From Rhodobacter sp. (GTDB taxonomy: Bacteria > Pseudomonadota > Alphaproteobacteria > Rhodobacterales > Rhodobacteraceae), in contig JASJCA010000011.1 in NCBI GenBank assembly GCA_030066215.1, positions 1 through 55,876 on the forward strand: a stretch of DNA of 55,876 nt, given 5' to 3'. Below are positions 23,053-32,557 of the stretch, in pieces. A program made the position numbers and the translations under genes. Each line of letters begins with the position of its first letter. The first letter of the stretch is position 1. The notes beneath the pieces are model-generated. The model was not told where the DNA came from. It searched no databases and was given only the letters and a program-made list of their open reading frames with translations.

Positions 23053-25263
23053 ATGACGATATCCCGACGGAAAATGTTGGCGCTTGTTGGCGGTGGCGTG
23101 GTGCTGGCTGCGGGTTCCAGCGCGGGCGCGTTCCTCGCGACCCGGACCCCCGCCAAGGCCCTGGCCCCCTGGGACGCCGCCGGCGGCTATGACGATCCGC
23201 GCCTGCGCGCCTTGTCGTTCGCGCTGCTGGCGCCGAACCCGCACAATATCCAGCCGTGGCTGGCCGAGCTAACCGGTGACGACGCCGTGCTGATTCACCG
23301 CGACCCCAGCCGCAGCCTGCCCGAAACCGACCCCTACGACCGGCAGATCACCATCGGCATGGGCTGTTTCCTGGAACAGATGGCCATCGCCGCCAGTGCC
23401 GACGGCCATGCCGTCGACCTGACGCTCTACCCCGACGGCGAGGCCGGACCGGTTGCCCGCGCGGTCTTTGCCAAGGGTGCCACACCCGATCCGCTGGCCG
23501 CGGCGATCATGGACCGGCGGTCCTACAAGGAGGTGTTCGACACAGCCCCGGTCCCGGCGGACGCGGCCGCAAAGCTTGGCGCCTTGCTTTTGCTGGGACT
23601 GCTGCCGTTGGCATCGATGCCGATGTTGCAGGCCGCCTCGGGCTATCTGGACAGTGCAGATGACACCGCGCCCGACGCGCCGCAGACCGACGGGGCACAG
23701 GACCTGCTGGACGATGGCCCCGAAGAGGACGCGGAGGCGCAGGCGGTGGGCGATCTCTACGAACTCGATGCCACGCCGGGCGAGACGGTGTTCGACGGCT
23801 TCGCGCCGGGCGAGGATATCGTCGAGGTCGACCTCTCGACGCTTACCGACGATCTGGTGTTCGAAGAAACCGGCGCGCCCGAGGGCGCCGCAGTGTCGTT
23901 TGCGGTCGGCGACGAGGCCGCCCTGACCCTGCGCTTTCCCGGCCTGTCCGAGGTGCCGGGCGACGATATCGAGATGCTGTTGGCCGATGCGGACGGCGGC
24001 ACCTTTCAGATGAGCCTGGCCGAACTGCGGCTGGCGGCGGAAGCCGAGTTCGACCCCGTCGACCCCGATGCGCCCGAGACGGCGGTCGAGGGCGTTGCGG
24101 CGGACGGGCTCGACCCGGTGGATCCCGATTTGCCCGATGCGCCCGGGCCAGGCGATGTCGGGCCGGGGCTCGACCCGGTCGATCCCGACCTGCCCGATGC
24201 GCCGGGCGACCCGGACGTTGGCCCGGGGCTCGACCCGATCCCGCCCGGCGACGAGGTCTTGGGGCCCGAGGGCGATCTGGCGCTGCGCGATCTGATCGAA
24301 CGCGACAGCGATGCGGTGCACGGGCTAGGCGCGGCGCTGGCGGAGGCCCAATCCAGCGGCACGGTGGACACGCTGCTCGACGCGGCAGATGACAGCCAGG
24401 CGCTGGCCGACGACGGCGTGGCCGGCACCGGGGCGGGCAGCATTGGCTTGGCCGAGGGCACGCCCGTAGTGTCGAGCGATGCGCCGATCGAGGTCGTGGA
24501 TGGCGCCGATGGCGACGACAGCCTGACCGGCGGCGACGCGGCGAGCTTTCTCTTCGGCGGCGCCGGTGACGACGTGCTGACCGCCGGCGAGGGCGCGGCG
24601 GCGATGTTCGGCGGCGCCGGCGCGGACGCGCTCGACGGCACGATCGGTGGGCCCGGGTTTATCGACGGCGGGACCGGCGACGACACGCTGACCGGCGGCA
24701 TCGGCGACGACACCTTGGAGGGCGGCGAGCATGCCGGTGGGGCGGGCGGCAACGACCTCATCGCAGGTGGCGGCGGCGACGATCTGATTCGCGGCGGTTT
24801 CGGCAGCGATACGCTGCAGGGCGGCGATGGAGACGACGTGATCGACCACCTGGGCCACGCCGAGGAGCGCGAGATCGCCGAGAATCACGAATTCGACTGG
24901 CACCTCGATGGCGAAGCGGATGTGCTGACGGGCGGCGCCGGCGACGACACCTTGATCATGGACGGCGCCGATGTCGCCGAGGGCGGCGACGGGGCGGATC
25001 TGTTCTGGGTCTACAGCGACGCCTCCGAGGTGGCCGAAATCCTGGACTTCCGGGTCGGCGAGGATTTCCTGCGGCTGTCGCTGGACCCGCAAACGATGCC
25101 ACTCGGCGAGGCTGCGGTGGAGGTGGTGCCCTCGGCGGACGGCGCCGACGCGCTGGTCTCGGTCGACGGCACCCTGATCGCGATCCTGCGCGGGGCGGCG
25201 GGGGCGACGGCCTCGGACGTCTATGCCGCGGCTGAGGCGGATGTGTTCCCGGCCGGCCCCTGA
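23053..25263 (+). CDS. Chimera: truncated exported nitroreductase-like domain fused to an RTX calcium-binding protein
   Basis: 736 residues. Residues 1-172 begin MTISRRKMLALVGGGVVLAAG, a possible Tat signal, and continue as the first half of an Acg-like FMN nitroreductase (LSFALLAPNPHNIQPWLAEL, DPYDRQITIGMGCFLEQMAIAA, RRSYKEVF). Near residue 175 the text changes to a hydrophobic segment (LGALLLLGLLPLASMPMLQAA) and an acidic protein with two 20-residue repeats (GLDPVDPDLPDAPG...), then glycine/aspartate RTX nonapeptides (GGAGDDVLT, GGTGDDTLTGG, GGDGDDVID) at about 485-640. The hydrophobic segment looks like the original signal/anchor of the RTX protein. GGAG precedes ATG 23053. A deletion joining two genes, or a mis-assembly, would produce this. 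Confidence 0.7.
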   Translation: MTISRRKMLALVGGGVVLAAGSSAGAFLATRTPAKALAPWDAAGGYDDPRLRALSFALLAPNPHNIQPWLAELTGDDAVLIHRDPSRSLPETDPYDRQITIGMGCFLEQMAIAASADGHAVDLTLYPDGEAGPVARAVFAKGATPDPLAAAIMDRRSYKEVFDTAPVPADAAAKLGALLLLGLLPLASMPMLQAASGYLDSADDTAPDAPQTDGAQDLLDDGPEEDAEAQAVGDLYELDATPGETVFDGFAPGEDIVEVDLSTLTDDLVFEETGAPEGAAVSFAVGDEAALTLRFPGLSEVPGDDIEMLLADADGGTFQMSLAELRLAAEAEFDPVDPDAPETAVEGVAADGLDPVDPDLPDAPGPGDVGPGLDPVDPDLPDAPGDPDVGPGLDPIPPGDEVLGPEGDLALRDLIERDSDAVHGLGAALAEAQSSGTVDTLLDAADDSQALADDGVAGTGAGSIGLAEGTPVVSSDAPIEVVDGADGDDSLTGGDAASFLFGGAGDDVLTAGEGAAAMFGGAGADALDGTIGGPGFIDGGTGDDTLTGGIGDDTLEGGEHAGGAGGNDLIAGGGGDDLIRGGFGSDTLQGGDGDDVIDHLGHAEEREIAENHEFDWHLDGEADVLTGGAGDDTLIMDGADVAEGGDGADLFWVYSDASEVAEILDFRVGEDFLRLSLDPQTMPLGEAAVEVVPSADGADALVSVDGTLIAILRGAAGATASDVYAAAEADVFPAGP
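24106..24225 (+). repeat. Two 60-bp tandem units inside the RTX gene
   Basis: Units 24106-24165 and 24166-24225 encode GLDPVDPDLPDAPG-PGDVGP and GLDPVDPDLPDAPG-DPDVGP; a third partial unit (GLDPIPPGD) follows. They form an acidic Pro/Asp linker between the hydrophobic segment and the RTX repeats. Confidence 0.85.
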
Positions 25264-25374
25264 GCCATTCCCAGAGTTGGAGTGGATGCGGGGGCGTTAC
25301 GGCTTCGCCGGTGCTGTGGGCGGTGGCCTTTGGCTTCTTGGGGCGGGCTTAGGCTGCGTTGGCGGACTCGGCCG

Positions 25375-25896
25375 TCAGGGCGAGGCGGTCGCAGGCCAGG
25401 GCATCGGGGTCACGGCGTACCCGATATAGAGCGGATGCCGCGGGTGGCCGGCCTTAGTGAGGCCGAGGTGGTGCAGCGGGGCGCCAGTCGCCCGCAGCAG
25501 GGCTTCGACCTGCGCGCCTCGGTCCAGGTGGTCGCCATGAGCGCCCCAGCCGCAGACGATCCGGTCGGCCCAGGCACAGCCCGCACGCAGGGCGGCATCG
25601 TTACCTTGCCCCACGGGATCGGCGGCGATGCGTAGGGCTTTCGGATCTGTCTCGCGCCAGGCGAAGATGTTGGTGACGCGGACCGCGCCGAAGCCAAGGC
25701 GGCGCGCCCGGCGCTCGCAGCGTTCGACGGTGGGATCGTTGTGCAGTTCGGTCGCAGTCGAAGGGTTCAGCATCACGAACATCGCGCGCGGCCCGTCCGG
25801 ATCCCAGACCCGGGTCAAAACGTAGCGATAGCGCTCGCAGGCCGAATAGACCGCGGTCGAGGCGGCATCGCCCTTCTTGTGGGTCCGGGTGATCAT
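25375..25896 (-). CDS. DUF1643 family protein
   Basis: 173 residues with the family core YRYVLTRVWDPDGPRAMFVMLNPSTATELHNDPTVERCERRARRLGFGAVRVTNIFAWRETDP (about 22-86), followed by ADRIVCGWGAHG and HHLGLTKAGHPRHPLYI. DUF1643 proteins are common in alphaproteobacteria, and no activity is known to me. The gene stands alone, convergent with the RTX chimera. Confidence 0.9.
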   Translation of the reverse strand: MITRTHKKGDAASTAVYSACERYRYVLTRVWDPDGPRAMFVMLNPSTATELHNDPTVERCERRARRLGFGAVRVTNIFAWRETDPKALRIAADPVGQGNDAALRAGCAWADRIVCGWGAHGDHLDRGAQVEALLRATGAPLHHLGLTKAGHPRHPLYIGYAVTPMPWPATASP

Positions 25897-26295
25897 CGCG
25901 GCCGTGTTACGCCAGGTGATGCGCCCACGGCAACCGGGCGCGCGAAGCAGCCGCCGCGCACGTATCCCCCTCCCTACCGCCCTTCATTCTCAGGCGATTC
26001 GCTGAATGTTGGGTTGATAGGTGCCGTCGGAGGGGGGTTCGCGCATGGGATAGAGCCTCGTTTGGTCTCCGCTCGGAATCCGAGCATCTCGGGGTCGAGC
26101 AACGGCGCGAGAGGATTTCGCCTTCGCCTGTGGAGGCCGCGCTCTGGATTTCGTCGCCATTGGCCGGTCACCAGTCGCAGAAGCGGGCAGTGGCTTTGGG
26201 GCCGTGCCGCAATTACGGTCGGGTCCAGGACTTCGCGGTCAGAGCACGCCGGGGCCCATTCAGTCGTTTTAGCCAGGGGCGCGGCGGCGGATCGC
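25897..26295. other. Gene-free stretch between DUF1643 and truB
   Basis: About 400 bases. The only structure I see is an inverted repeat GCTCGGA-A-TCCGAGC (26070-26084). The composition is less GC-rich than the flanks, and the in-frame translations are short and Arg-rich without ribosome sites. No repeat of the A or B type is present. Confidence 0.5.
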
Positions 26296-27207
26296 TTAGG
26301 CGCCGGTCCTAAAAACCCGCGTCGGATGCAGCTCGCCGGCGCGGTAGATGCCGACGGCGACGGCGTGGCCCTGATAGGAGGCCCAGGCGACATCGCCGTA
26401 GTCGGCCTCGGAGGTCAGCACCATTCCGGGATTGCCGTTCCTGAGCCGCGCGGCGCCCTCGGCGGTGCAGCGCAGCTCGGGAAGGTCGGCGAGGCCGTCC
26501 TCGAGCGGGAGCAGATAGGTGTCGAGCTCGGGCGATTTGGCCAGCTCGTCGACGAGGTCCAGCGACACGCCGTCCTCGGCGTCGAACGGGCCGGACCAGG
26601 TGCGGCGCAGGCCGGTGACGTGGCCATGGCAGCCGAGCGCCCGGCCCAGATCGCGGGCGAGCGCGCGCACATAGCCGCCCTTGCCGCAGACCATATCGAG
26701 CACGGCGTGGTCCGGGTCGGGCCGCTCGACCAGCCTCAGCGCATCGACATAGAGCGGACGCGCAGCGAGCTCGAAGCTGTCGCCCTCGCGTGCGCGTTTA
26801 TAGGCGCGGTCACCGTCGATCTTCACGGCGGAGAATTGCGGCGGGACCTGGCTGATGTCGCCGGTGAACTGCGACAGCGCGGCCTCGATCTCGGCGTCGC
26901 TGGGGCGGGCCTCGGCGGTGGCGATGACCTCGCCCTCGGCGTCGTCGGTGTTGGTTGCCTGGCCGAAGCGGATGGTGAAGCGGTAGGCCTTCAGCGCGTC
27001 GGTGACGAAAGGCACCGTCTTGGTGGCCTCGCCCAACGCCACGGCCAAGACCCCGGTCGCCTCGGGATCCAACGTCCCGGCATGCCCGGCCTTGCGGGCG
27101 TCGAAGGCCCAGCGGACTTTGTTGACGACGGCGGTCGAGGTGATACCGGCGGGCTTGTCGACCACCAGCCAGCCCGAGATGTCGCGGCCCTTGCGACGGC
27201 GGGCCAC
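26296..27207 (-). CDS. truB: tRNA pseudouridine(55) synthase
   Basis: Makes pseudouridine 55 in the T loop of tRNAs. 303 residues: [35 protein letters not shown] with the catalytic Asp47, [40 protein letters not shown] and [15 protein letters not shown]. The start is GTG 27207, one base beyond the rbfA stop; there is no ATG alternative nearby. The rbfA-truB pairing is the usual ribosome-maturation/tRNA-modification cluster. Confidence 0.96.
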   Translation of the reverse strand: MARRRKGRDISGWLVVDKPAGITSTAVVNKVRWAFDARKAGHAGTLDPEATGVLAVALGEATKTVPFVTDALKAYRFTIRFGQATNTDDAEGEVIATAEARPSDAEIEAALSQFTGDISQVPPQFSAVKIDGDRAYKRAREGDSFELAARPLYVDALRLVERPDPDHAVLDMVCGKGGYVRALARDLGRALGCHGHVTGLRRTWSGPFDAEDGVSLDLVDELAKSPELDTYLLPLEDGLADLPELRCTAEGAARLRNGNPGMVLTSEADYGDVAWASYQGHAVAVGIYRAGELHPTRVFRTGA

Positions 27208-27208
27208 G

Positions 27209-27607
27209 CTAGCCCTCGCCGAGATCGCGGCGGACGTCGTCCTGTTTCAACAGACGCCGCGTGTCGTCCATTTGGTCGAAGGTCTCGTCGATGGCGAACC
27301 TGAGTTCCGGCGAGAATTTCAACGCCAGGCCCCGGTTGACGGCGCGGCGCAGCTCGTGCCGGTTGCGGCGCAGCGCGTCGAGCGCGTCCTGCCGCCCCTC
27401 GCCGCCCAGAGGCAGCACGAAGGCGGTGGCCACGCGCAGATCGGGCGAGGTGCGCACTTCGCCCACGGTGATCGACATCCGGTTCAGCTCGGGGTCGTGC
27501 ACGTCGCCGCGGGTCAGCACCTCCGACAGGGTGCGGCGGATCAATTCGCCGACGCGCAGCTGACGCTGGGAGGGGCCGGCGCCCCTAGCGTGGTGATGTT
27601 TGGCCAT
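27209..27607 (-). CDS. rbfA: Ribosome-binding factor A
   Basis: 132 residues with the KH-type RbfA fold: [54 protein letters not shown] and [24 protein letters not shown]. It helps late 30S maturation, near the 5' end of 16S rRNA. ATG 27607 ([16 protein letters not shown]) is chosen; a longer upstream frame is Pro/Arg-rich and not RbfA-like. Divergent from dapB. Confidence 0.95.
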   Translation of the reverse strand: MAKHHHARGAGPSQRQLRVGELIRRTLSEVLTRGDVHDPELNRMSITVGEVRTSPDLRVATAFVLPLGGEGRQDALDALRRNRHELRRAVNRGLALKFSPELRFAIDETFDQMDDTRRLLKQDDVRRDLGEG

Positions 27608-27708
27608 GGCCGGTGATCTATGCCCGATGCGGCGGCTGCGCAAGCGCAGCCTTTGCCAAGGGGCCGGGCAGGCGCTAGGGAGAGGGGCAGGCAAGTCAGG
27701 AGCGGCAG

Positions 27709-28521
27709 ATGAGCGAAACGCCGGGGATCGTGGTGACGGGCGCCTCAGGGCGCATGGGTCAGATGCTGGCGCGTTTGATCATGGCCTCGGACGCCGCACG
27801 GCTGGTCGGCGCGGTCGAGCACGAGGGGCACGGCTGGGTCGGCCAGGACCTGGGCGTGGCGATGGGCGGCGCGCCGTGCGGGATCACGGTGACCGACGAC
27901 CCGCTGGAGGCTTTCGCCAAGGCACAGGGCATCGTCGATTTCACCACGCCGGCAGCGACGGTGCGGTTCGCCGGCATCGCGGCCCAGGCCAGGGCGGTGC
28001 ACGTGATCGGGACCACCGGGCTGGCGGCGGAGGACCTCAAGGCGATCGCGGTGGCGGCGCGCCATGCGGTGGTGGTGCGGGCCGGCAACATGAGCCTGGG
28101 CGTGAACCTGATGGTCAAGCTCACGCGGATGGTGGCGGCGGCCCTGGACGACGACTACGACATCGAGGTGATCGAGGCGCATCACCGGCGGAAGGTCGAC
28201 GCGCCATCCGGCACGGCGCTGATGCTGGGGCAGGCGGCGGCCGAGGGGCGCGGGGTGCAGCTCGACAAGGCGTCCGAGCGCGGCCGAGACGGTATCACCG
28301 GGGCCCGCGGCCGCGGCGCCATCGGGTTCTCGGCGATCCGCGGCGGCGATATCGTCGGCGAACACGACGTGCTGTTCGCCGGGGCCGGCGAGCGGATCGT
28401 GCTGCGGCACGTGGCGACGGATCGGACGCTGTTCGCCAAGGGGGCGCTGAAGGCGGCGCTGTGGGGGCAGGACAAGAAGCCCGGCGAATACGACATGATG
28501 GACGTGTTGGGTCTGACATGA
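27709..28521 (+). CDS. dapB: 4-hydroxy-tetrahydrodipicolinate reductase
   Basis: Lysine/diaminopimelate pathway: NAD(P)H reduction of the DapA product. 270 residues: nucleotide-binding [13 protein letters not shown] (about 8-20), [16 protein letters not shown], and the substrate block [22 protein letters not shown] with the catalytic His/Lys. AGGAG precedes the ATG. The stop overlaps the next gene by four bases. Confidence 0.96.
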   Translation: MSETPGIVVTGASGRMGQMLARLIMASDAARLVGAVEHEGHGWVGQDLGVAMGGAPCGITVTDDPLEAFAKAQGIVDFTTPAATVRFAGIAAQARAVHVIGTTGLAAEDLKAIAVAARHAVVVRAGNMSLGVNLMVKLTRMVAAALDDDYDIEVIEAHHRRKVDAPSGTALMLGQAAAEGRGVQLDKASERGRDGITGARGRGAIGFSAIRGGDIVGEHDVLFAGAGERIVLRHVATDRTLFAKGALKAALWGQDKKPGEYDMMDVLGLT

Positions 28522-28931
28522 CCCGGCGTGGCGTGGGACTGTCCGACGCACGAGCGGCCGGGTTGCTCGGGGTGATCCGCCGAGCGCTGGCGGTGACGGT
28601 CGCGGCGGCGGGGCTCGCCCTGCCGGTCTGGGCCGAGGGTTTCGAGACGGTGCTGGAGCGTGGCGCGTTCCTGCGTCTCGTCGACGGCAAGACGCTGACG
28701 CGGCTGGGAATCCGGCTGGACGTGCTGGCCACGGGCGCGATCCGTGGCCGCGCCTTCGGCAGGCCGGTGACCGGCGCCTGGCGCTGGCAGGACGGCTATT
28801 TCTGCCGCGACCTCAGCGTCGGGCCGCAGGCGCTCGGGGCGAATTGCCAGGTGGTGATGGTGCGGGGCGACACGCTGCGCTTCATCGCTGATAAGGGCGG
28901 TGGGGACCAGGCGGATCTGGAGCTGCGGTAG
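28518..28931 (+). CDS. Small exported protein translationally coupled to dapB
   Basis: 137 residues. After a basic 21-residue start, a hydrophobic segment ([19 protein letters not shown]) gives a signal peptide cut near residue 39; the mature part has [23 protein letters not shown] and ANCQVV with two Cys that may pair. Similar small exported proteins occur elsewhere in this bacterial group and can carry a dihydrodipicolinate reductase name by proximity; there is no Rossmann fold or DapB motif here. ATGA overlap with dapB. Function unknown. Confidence 0.72.
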   Translation: MTRRGVGLSDARAAGLLGVIRRALAVTVAAAGLALPVWAEGFETVLERGAFLRLVDGKTLTRLGIRLDVLATGAIRGRAFGRPVTGAWRWQDGYFCRDLSVGPQALGANCQVVMVRGDTLRFIADKGGGDQADLELR

Positions 28932-28995
28932 GCTGGCGTTGAGGTTTGGCCGCCGCGGATGGAACTTGAGCACTGAGCGGCCGGCTGAGACAAGG

Positions 28996-29171
28996 TGAGA
29001 AGCCGCGCCTTCGCTGACCCGCGGGGTGGCGTGCCGACGTCTGATCGGCGGAGCTTTATGGCTGTCGAGTCCGTAGGACGTCACGCGCTGCGAAGGTGTA
29101 GATCAATCGCCGCCCCATCGGGGCGGGTCGGCGATGGCGCGGCGGCGCTGCGCGCCTTGATTCCGCGCTTA
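28996..29171 (+). repeat. Intergenic repeat, subtype A, copy A3
   Basis: Between the dapB partner gene and the convergent DUF1674 gene. GACCCGCGGGGTGGCG, CTTTATGGCTGTCGAGTCCG, TAGGAC, CGGGGCGGGTCGGCGATGGC and GCGCGCCTTGATTCCGCGC are shared with A4. It is 28 bases from the DUF1674 stop. Confidence 0.85.
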
Positions 29172-29199
29172 GTGCACCGTCCGAACGTATGGTCCCGAC

Positions 29200-29379
29200 C
29201 TAAAAGTCGACCGCGATGCCCTTTTTCTCCCAGTCGCCGTAGCGCACCGGTTCGGGGCCGTCGCGGCCGCCGAGTTCGGGCGTCAGGTCCATCGCCTTGG
29301 CCGTTTTGCGCCGCTCGGCAGCCTCGGCGAGCGCCCGTTGCGCCTCGGGCGGCAGGTCCTTCCGGGGGTCGTCGGTCAT
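29200..29379 (-). CDS. DUF1674/SDHAF4-like protein
   Basis: 59 residues ending GGRDGPEPVRYGDWEKKGIAVDF, the conserved C-terminal signature of DUF1674. The eukaryotic homologue SDHAF4 helps flavinated SdhA assemble into succinate dehydrogenase; a bacterial role in SDH assembly is inferred from that. The N-terminal half is charged and probably disordered. ATG 29379 follows a short divergent gap with rsmB. Confidence 0.88.
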   Translation of the reverse strand: MTDDPRKDLPPEAQRALAEAAERRKTAKAMDLTPELGGRDGPEPVRYGDWEKKGIAVDF

Positions 29380-29455
29380 CGGCGCGGTCCTTGTGGCGGT
29401 CTGGCCTGTGATATACGGGCGCGGCGGACAAGGGCAACTCTGAAGGCGGTGCGGC

Positions 29456-30712
29456 ATGGCGAAACCCGGGCTGAAGGCGCGGCAGGCGGCCCTTGGGCTG
29501 CTCGATGCGGTGACCGGCGCGGGCAGGCTGTTGTCGGATCTCTTGCCCGATGCGGTCGCGGCGCTGCCGGTCGAGGACCGGGCGCGGGCGCAGCGGCTGG
29601 CGACCGAGACGCTGCGGTGGGCGGACCGGGCCGACCGGATGCTGGGGCCGCACCTGCGCCGCCGCCCGCCGTTGACGGTGCACAACATCCTGCGCCTCGC
29701 GGTGGTCGAGATGGCAGTCGACGGCGCCGCGCCGCATGGCGTGGTGGATGCGGCGGTTACGCTCTGCCGCGGGCAAAGGTTCGGCGGGCTGGTCAACGCG
29801 GTGCTGCGCAAGGTGGCGGGCGGGCTGGACCGCTGGAGCGACCTGCCGGCGCCGCAGATGCCGAAATGGCTGCGCAAACCGCTGCTGGCCGCCTATGGAA
29901 AGGCGGCGGTCGCGGCGATCGAGGCGGCGCATGCGGCCGGCGCGCCACTCGATCTTTCGCTGACGCCGGGCGGCGATTGGGCCGAGCGTCTGGGTGGCGT
30001 GGTTCTGCCGACCGGCAGCCTTCGGCTGTACGAGGCCGGGCAGGTCACCGCGTTGCCGGGCTATGCCGAGGGCGCCTGGTGGGTGCAGGACGCCGCCGCG
30101 GCGGTGCCCGCGCGCGCCCTGGCCGCAAAGCCCGGCGAGCGGGTGCTCGATCTCTGCGCTGCGCCGGGCGGCAAGACGCTGCAGCTAGCGGCCGCCCGGG
30201 CAAGGGTCACGGCGCTCGACATCTCAAGGGCGCGGATTGCGCGGGTGCAGGAGAACTTGGCGCGGATCGGGCTCGACGCCGACTGCGTCGTGGCGGATGC
30301 CCTGGCCTGGCAGCCGTCGGAGCCGTTCGATGCGATCCTGCTGGATGCGCCGTGCTCGGCCACCGGGACCCTGCGCCGGCACCCGGATCTGCCCCATGCC
30401 AGGGACGGCAGTGGGGTGGAGGCCTTGACCGTGCTGCAGGCGGCTCTGCTGGACCGGGCGGCAGGCTGGCTTCGGCCGGGCGGGCGGCTGGTCTATTGCA
30501 CCTGCTCGCTCTTGCCTCAGGAAGGCGAGGCCCAGGTCGCTGCGGCGCTCACGCGGCACCCGGAGCTGGCGCTCGACCGCGCCGCCCTCGCCCGCCAAGG
30601 GATAGACCCCGCCTGGATCGGGACGGAGGGGCTGCGGCTCCGACCCGATTATTGGCCCGAGGCCGGCGGCATGGACGGCTTCTTCGTCGCCGCCTTGCGG
30701 AAACCGGCCTGA
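29456..30712 (+). CDS. rsmB: 16S rRNA (cytosine-C5)-methyltransferase, RsmB type
   Basis: 418 residues. An N-terminal NusB-like helical domain (about 1-135: ARQAALGLLDAV ... HGVVDAAVTLCRGQRFGGLVNAVLRKV) precedes a SAM-dependent domain: VLDLCAAPGGKTLQLA (about 230-245), LDAPCSATGTLRRHPDL with the first active Cys, and YCTCSLLPQEGE with the catalytic Cys. Methylates C967 in E. coli 16S rRNA. Divergent from the DUF1674 gene. Confidence 0.94.
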   Translation: MAKPGLKARQAALGLLDAVTGAGRLLSDLLPDAVAALPVEDRARAQRLATETLRWADRADRMLGPHLRRRPPLTVHNILRLAVVEMAVDGAAPHGVVDAAVTLCRGQRFGGLVNAVLRKVAGGLDRWSDLPAPQMPKWLRKPLLAAYGKAAVAAIEAAHAAGAPLDLSLTPGGDWAERLGGVVLPTGSLRLYEAGQVTALPGYAEGAWWVQDAAAAVPARALAAKPGERVLDLCAAPGGKTLQLAAARARVTALDISRARIARVQENLARIGLDADCVVADALAWQPSEPFDAILLDAPCSATGTLRRHPDLPHARDGSGVEALTVLQAALLDRAAGWLRPGGRLVYCTCSLLPQEGEAQVAAALTRHPELALDRAALARQGIDPAWIGTEGLRLRPDYWPEAGGMDGFFVAALRKPA

Positions 30713-30802
30713 CGGGGAATTCTGCCATGACAGGCGGCGCGGCCGGGCCTATGCTGCGGGAAAAACAGCACCTTTGATCCCGAAGGCGAGGCGACGCAGC
30801 TC

Positions 30803-32536
30803 GTGTCCGGAACCCAGTCCCTGTCCGCGCGGCTCACGCGCTGGATGAACCGCGTGCAGGCGCGGCGGGCGTCGTTCGCGGCGCCGGCGGCGGGGTTCGT
30901 GTCGCAGCCCGAGCCGCGCACCATCGGGCGGTACGCGCGCGGCAAGCAGCTTTGCGCCGGCAACTTCCTGTTCGCCGGCCAACTGGTCGAGGCGCCGGAG
31001 ACATCGCTATGGGAACTCGGCATCACCGACCCCGAGGCGCTGGCCGAAATGCACGGCTTCACCTGGCTCGACGACTTGGCGGCCTGCGGCGATGCGCGTG
31101 CGCGCGACCGGGCGCAGGCCTGGACCGCCGACTGGGTGCGCCGCTTCGGCCAGGGGCGCGGCCCGGGCTGGACGCCGGATCTGACCGGCCGGCGGCTGAT
31201 CCGCTGGATCAACCACGCGATCTTTCTGCTCAACGCCCAGGACGCGGCGGCCTCGGACGGCTATTACCGGCTGCTCGGCCAGCAGACGATTTTTCTGGCG
31301 CGGCGCTGGCGGGCGGCGTCGCATGGCGTGCCCCGGTTCGAGGCGCTGACCGGGCTGATCTATGCCGGCCTGTCGCTGATCGGGATGGAGCGTCATGTGG
31401 ACCCCGCGGTGCGCGCCCTGGCCGAGGAATGCCGCGGCCAGATCGACGGCGCTGGTGGGATCCCGACGCGCAACCCCGAGGAATTGCTCGAGGTCTTCAC
31501 GCTGCTCACTTGGGCCGCGCATGCCCTGTCCGAGGCCGGCCGCCGCGCGCCGGCGGAACAGATTGGTGCGATCGAGCGCATCGCGCCCACGCTTCGCGCC
31601 CTGCGCCACGCCGATGGCGGGCTGGCGCGGTTCCACGACGGCGGCCGCGGGCTCGAGGGGCGGCTGGACCATGCGCTGGCCAGTTCGGGCATCCGCGCCG
31701 GGGTCCGGCCCGGCCTGGCGATGGGCTTCGCGCGGCTCTCGGCGGCGCGCACCACGCTGATCGTCGACGTGGCCGCGCCGCCCGCCGGCACCGCGTCGCG
31801 TCACGCCCATGCCTCGACGCTTGCGTTCGAGCTGACCTCGGGGCGGCGGCCGGTGATCGTCAATTGCGGCTCGGGCCGGCAGTTCGGCGCCGACTGGGCC
31901 CGGGCCGGGCGGGCCACGGCGTCGCATTCGACCCTGTCGATCCAGGGCTTTTCCTCGGCGCGCTTCGGCACCGGCGCCGCGGCGGAGCTGCTCGCCGACC
32001 GCCCCGGCGACGTGCGCATGCGGCAGAACGCCGAGATCGGCGGCACCGGGCTGGTGGCCGGCCATGACGGCTATGTCGCGACCCACGGCCTGACCCATGT
32101 GCGCGAGCTCGATCTGGCCGAGGACGGCCGCGGGCTGGCGGGCGAGGACACCATCGCCACCATCGCCGACGCCGACAAGGCGGTGTTCGACCAGGCGCTC
32201 GACGCCACGCATCTGCAGGGCATCCCGTTCCACATCCGGTTTCACCTGCACCCGGATGTCGATGCCGAGCTCGACATGGGTGGCGCGGCGGTGTCGCTGG
32301 CGCTGAAGAGCGGCGAGATGTGGATCTTTCGCCACGATGGCGGCGCGCGGATGACGCTGCAGCCCAGCGTGTTTCTGGAAAAGGGCCGGCTGAAGCCGCG
32401 CGCGACAAAACAGATCGTTCTCTCTGCCGCCGCGTTGAAGTATGCGACGCGCATTCGCTGGACGCTCGCCAAGGCGCAGCACACGCCGAGCCATCTGCGC
32501 GACCTCGAACGCGACGACAGCGAGATGATGGTTTAG
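30803..32536 (+). CDS. Heparinase II/III-like protein
   Basis: 577 residues. An alpha-toroid-like N-terminal half (YARGKQLCAGNFLFAGQLVEAP, WIRWINHAIFLLN region) and a C-terminal beta-sandwich (SRHAHASTLAFELTSGRRPVIVNCGSG, HSTLSIQGFSSARF) match the heparinase II/III-like family. In alphaproteobacteria this gene sits next to purH; its substrate is unknown and it may act on a cell-envelope or capsular polysaccharide. No clear signal peptide is visible. Start GTG 30803; GAGG lies about 12 bases upstream. Confidence 0.88.
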   Translation: MSGTQSLSARLTRWMNRVQARRASFAAPAAGFVSQPEPRTIGRYARGKQLCAGNFLFAGQLVEAPETSLWELGITDPEALAEMHGFTWLDDLAACGDARARDRAQAWTADWVRRFGQGRGPGWTPDLTGRRLIRWINHAIFLLNAQDAAASDGYYRLLGQQTIFLARRWRAASHGVPRFEALTGLIYAGLSLIGMERHVDPAVRALAEECRGQIDGAGGIPTRNPEELLEVFTLLTWAAHALSEAGRRAPAEQIGAIERIAPTLRALRHADGGLARFHDGGRGLEGRLDHALASSGIRAGVRPGLAMGFARLSAARTTLIVDVAAPPAGTASRHAHASTLAFELTSGRRPVIVNCGSGRQFGADWARAGRATASHSTLSIQGFSSARFGTGAAAELLADRPGDVRMRQNAEIGGTGLVAGHDGYVATHGLTHVRELDLAEDGRGLAGEDTIATIADADKAVFDQALDATHLQGIPFHIRFHLHPDVDAELDMGGAAVSLALKSGEMWIFRHDGGARMTLQPSVFLEKGRLKPRATKQIVLSAAALKYATRIRWTLAKAQHTPSHLRDLERDDSEMMV

Positions 32537-32557
32537 ACCTGGAAGGACCCCCCGCCG

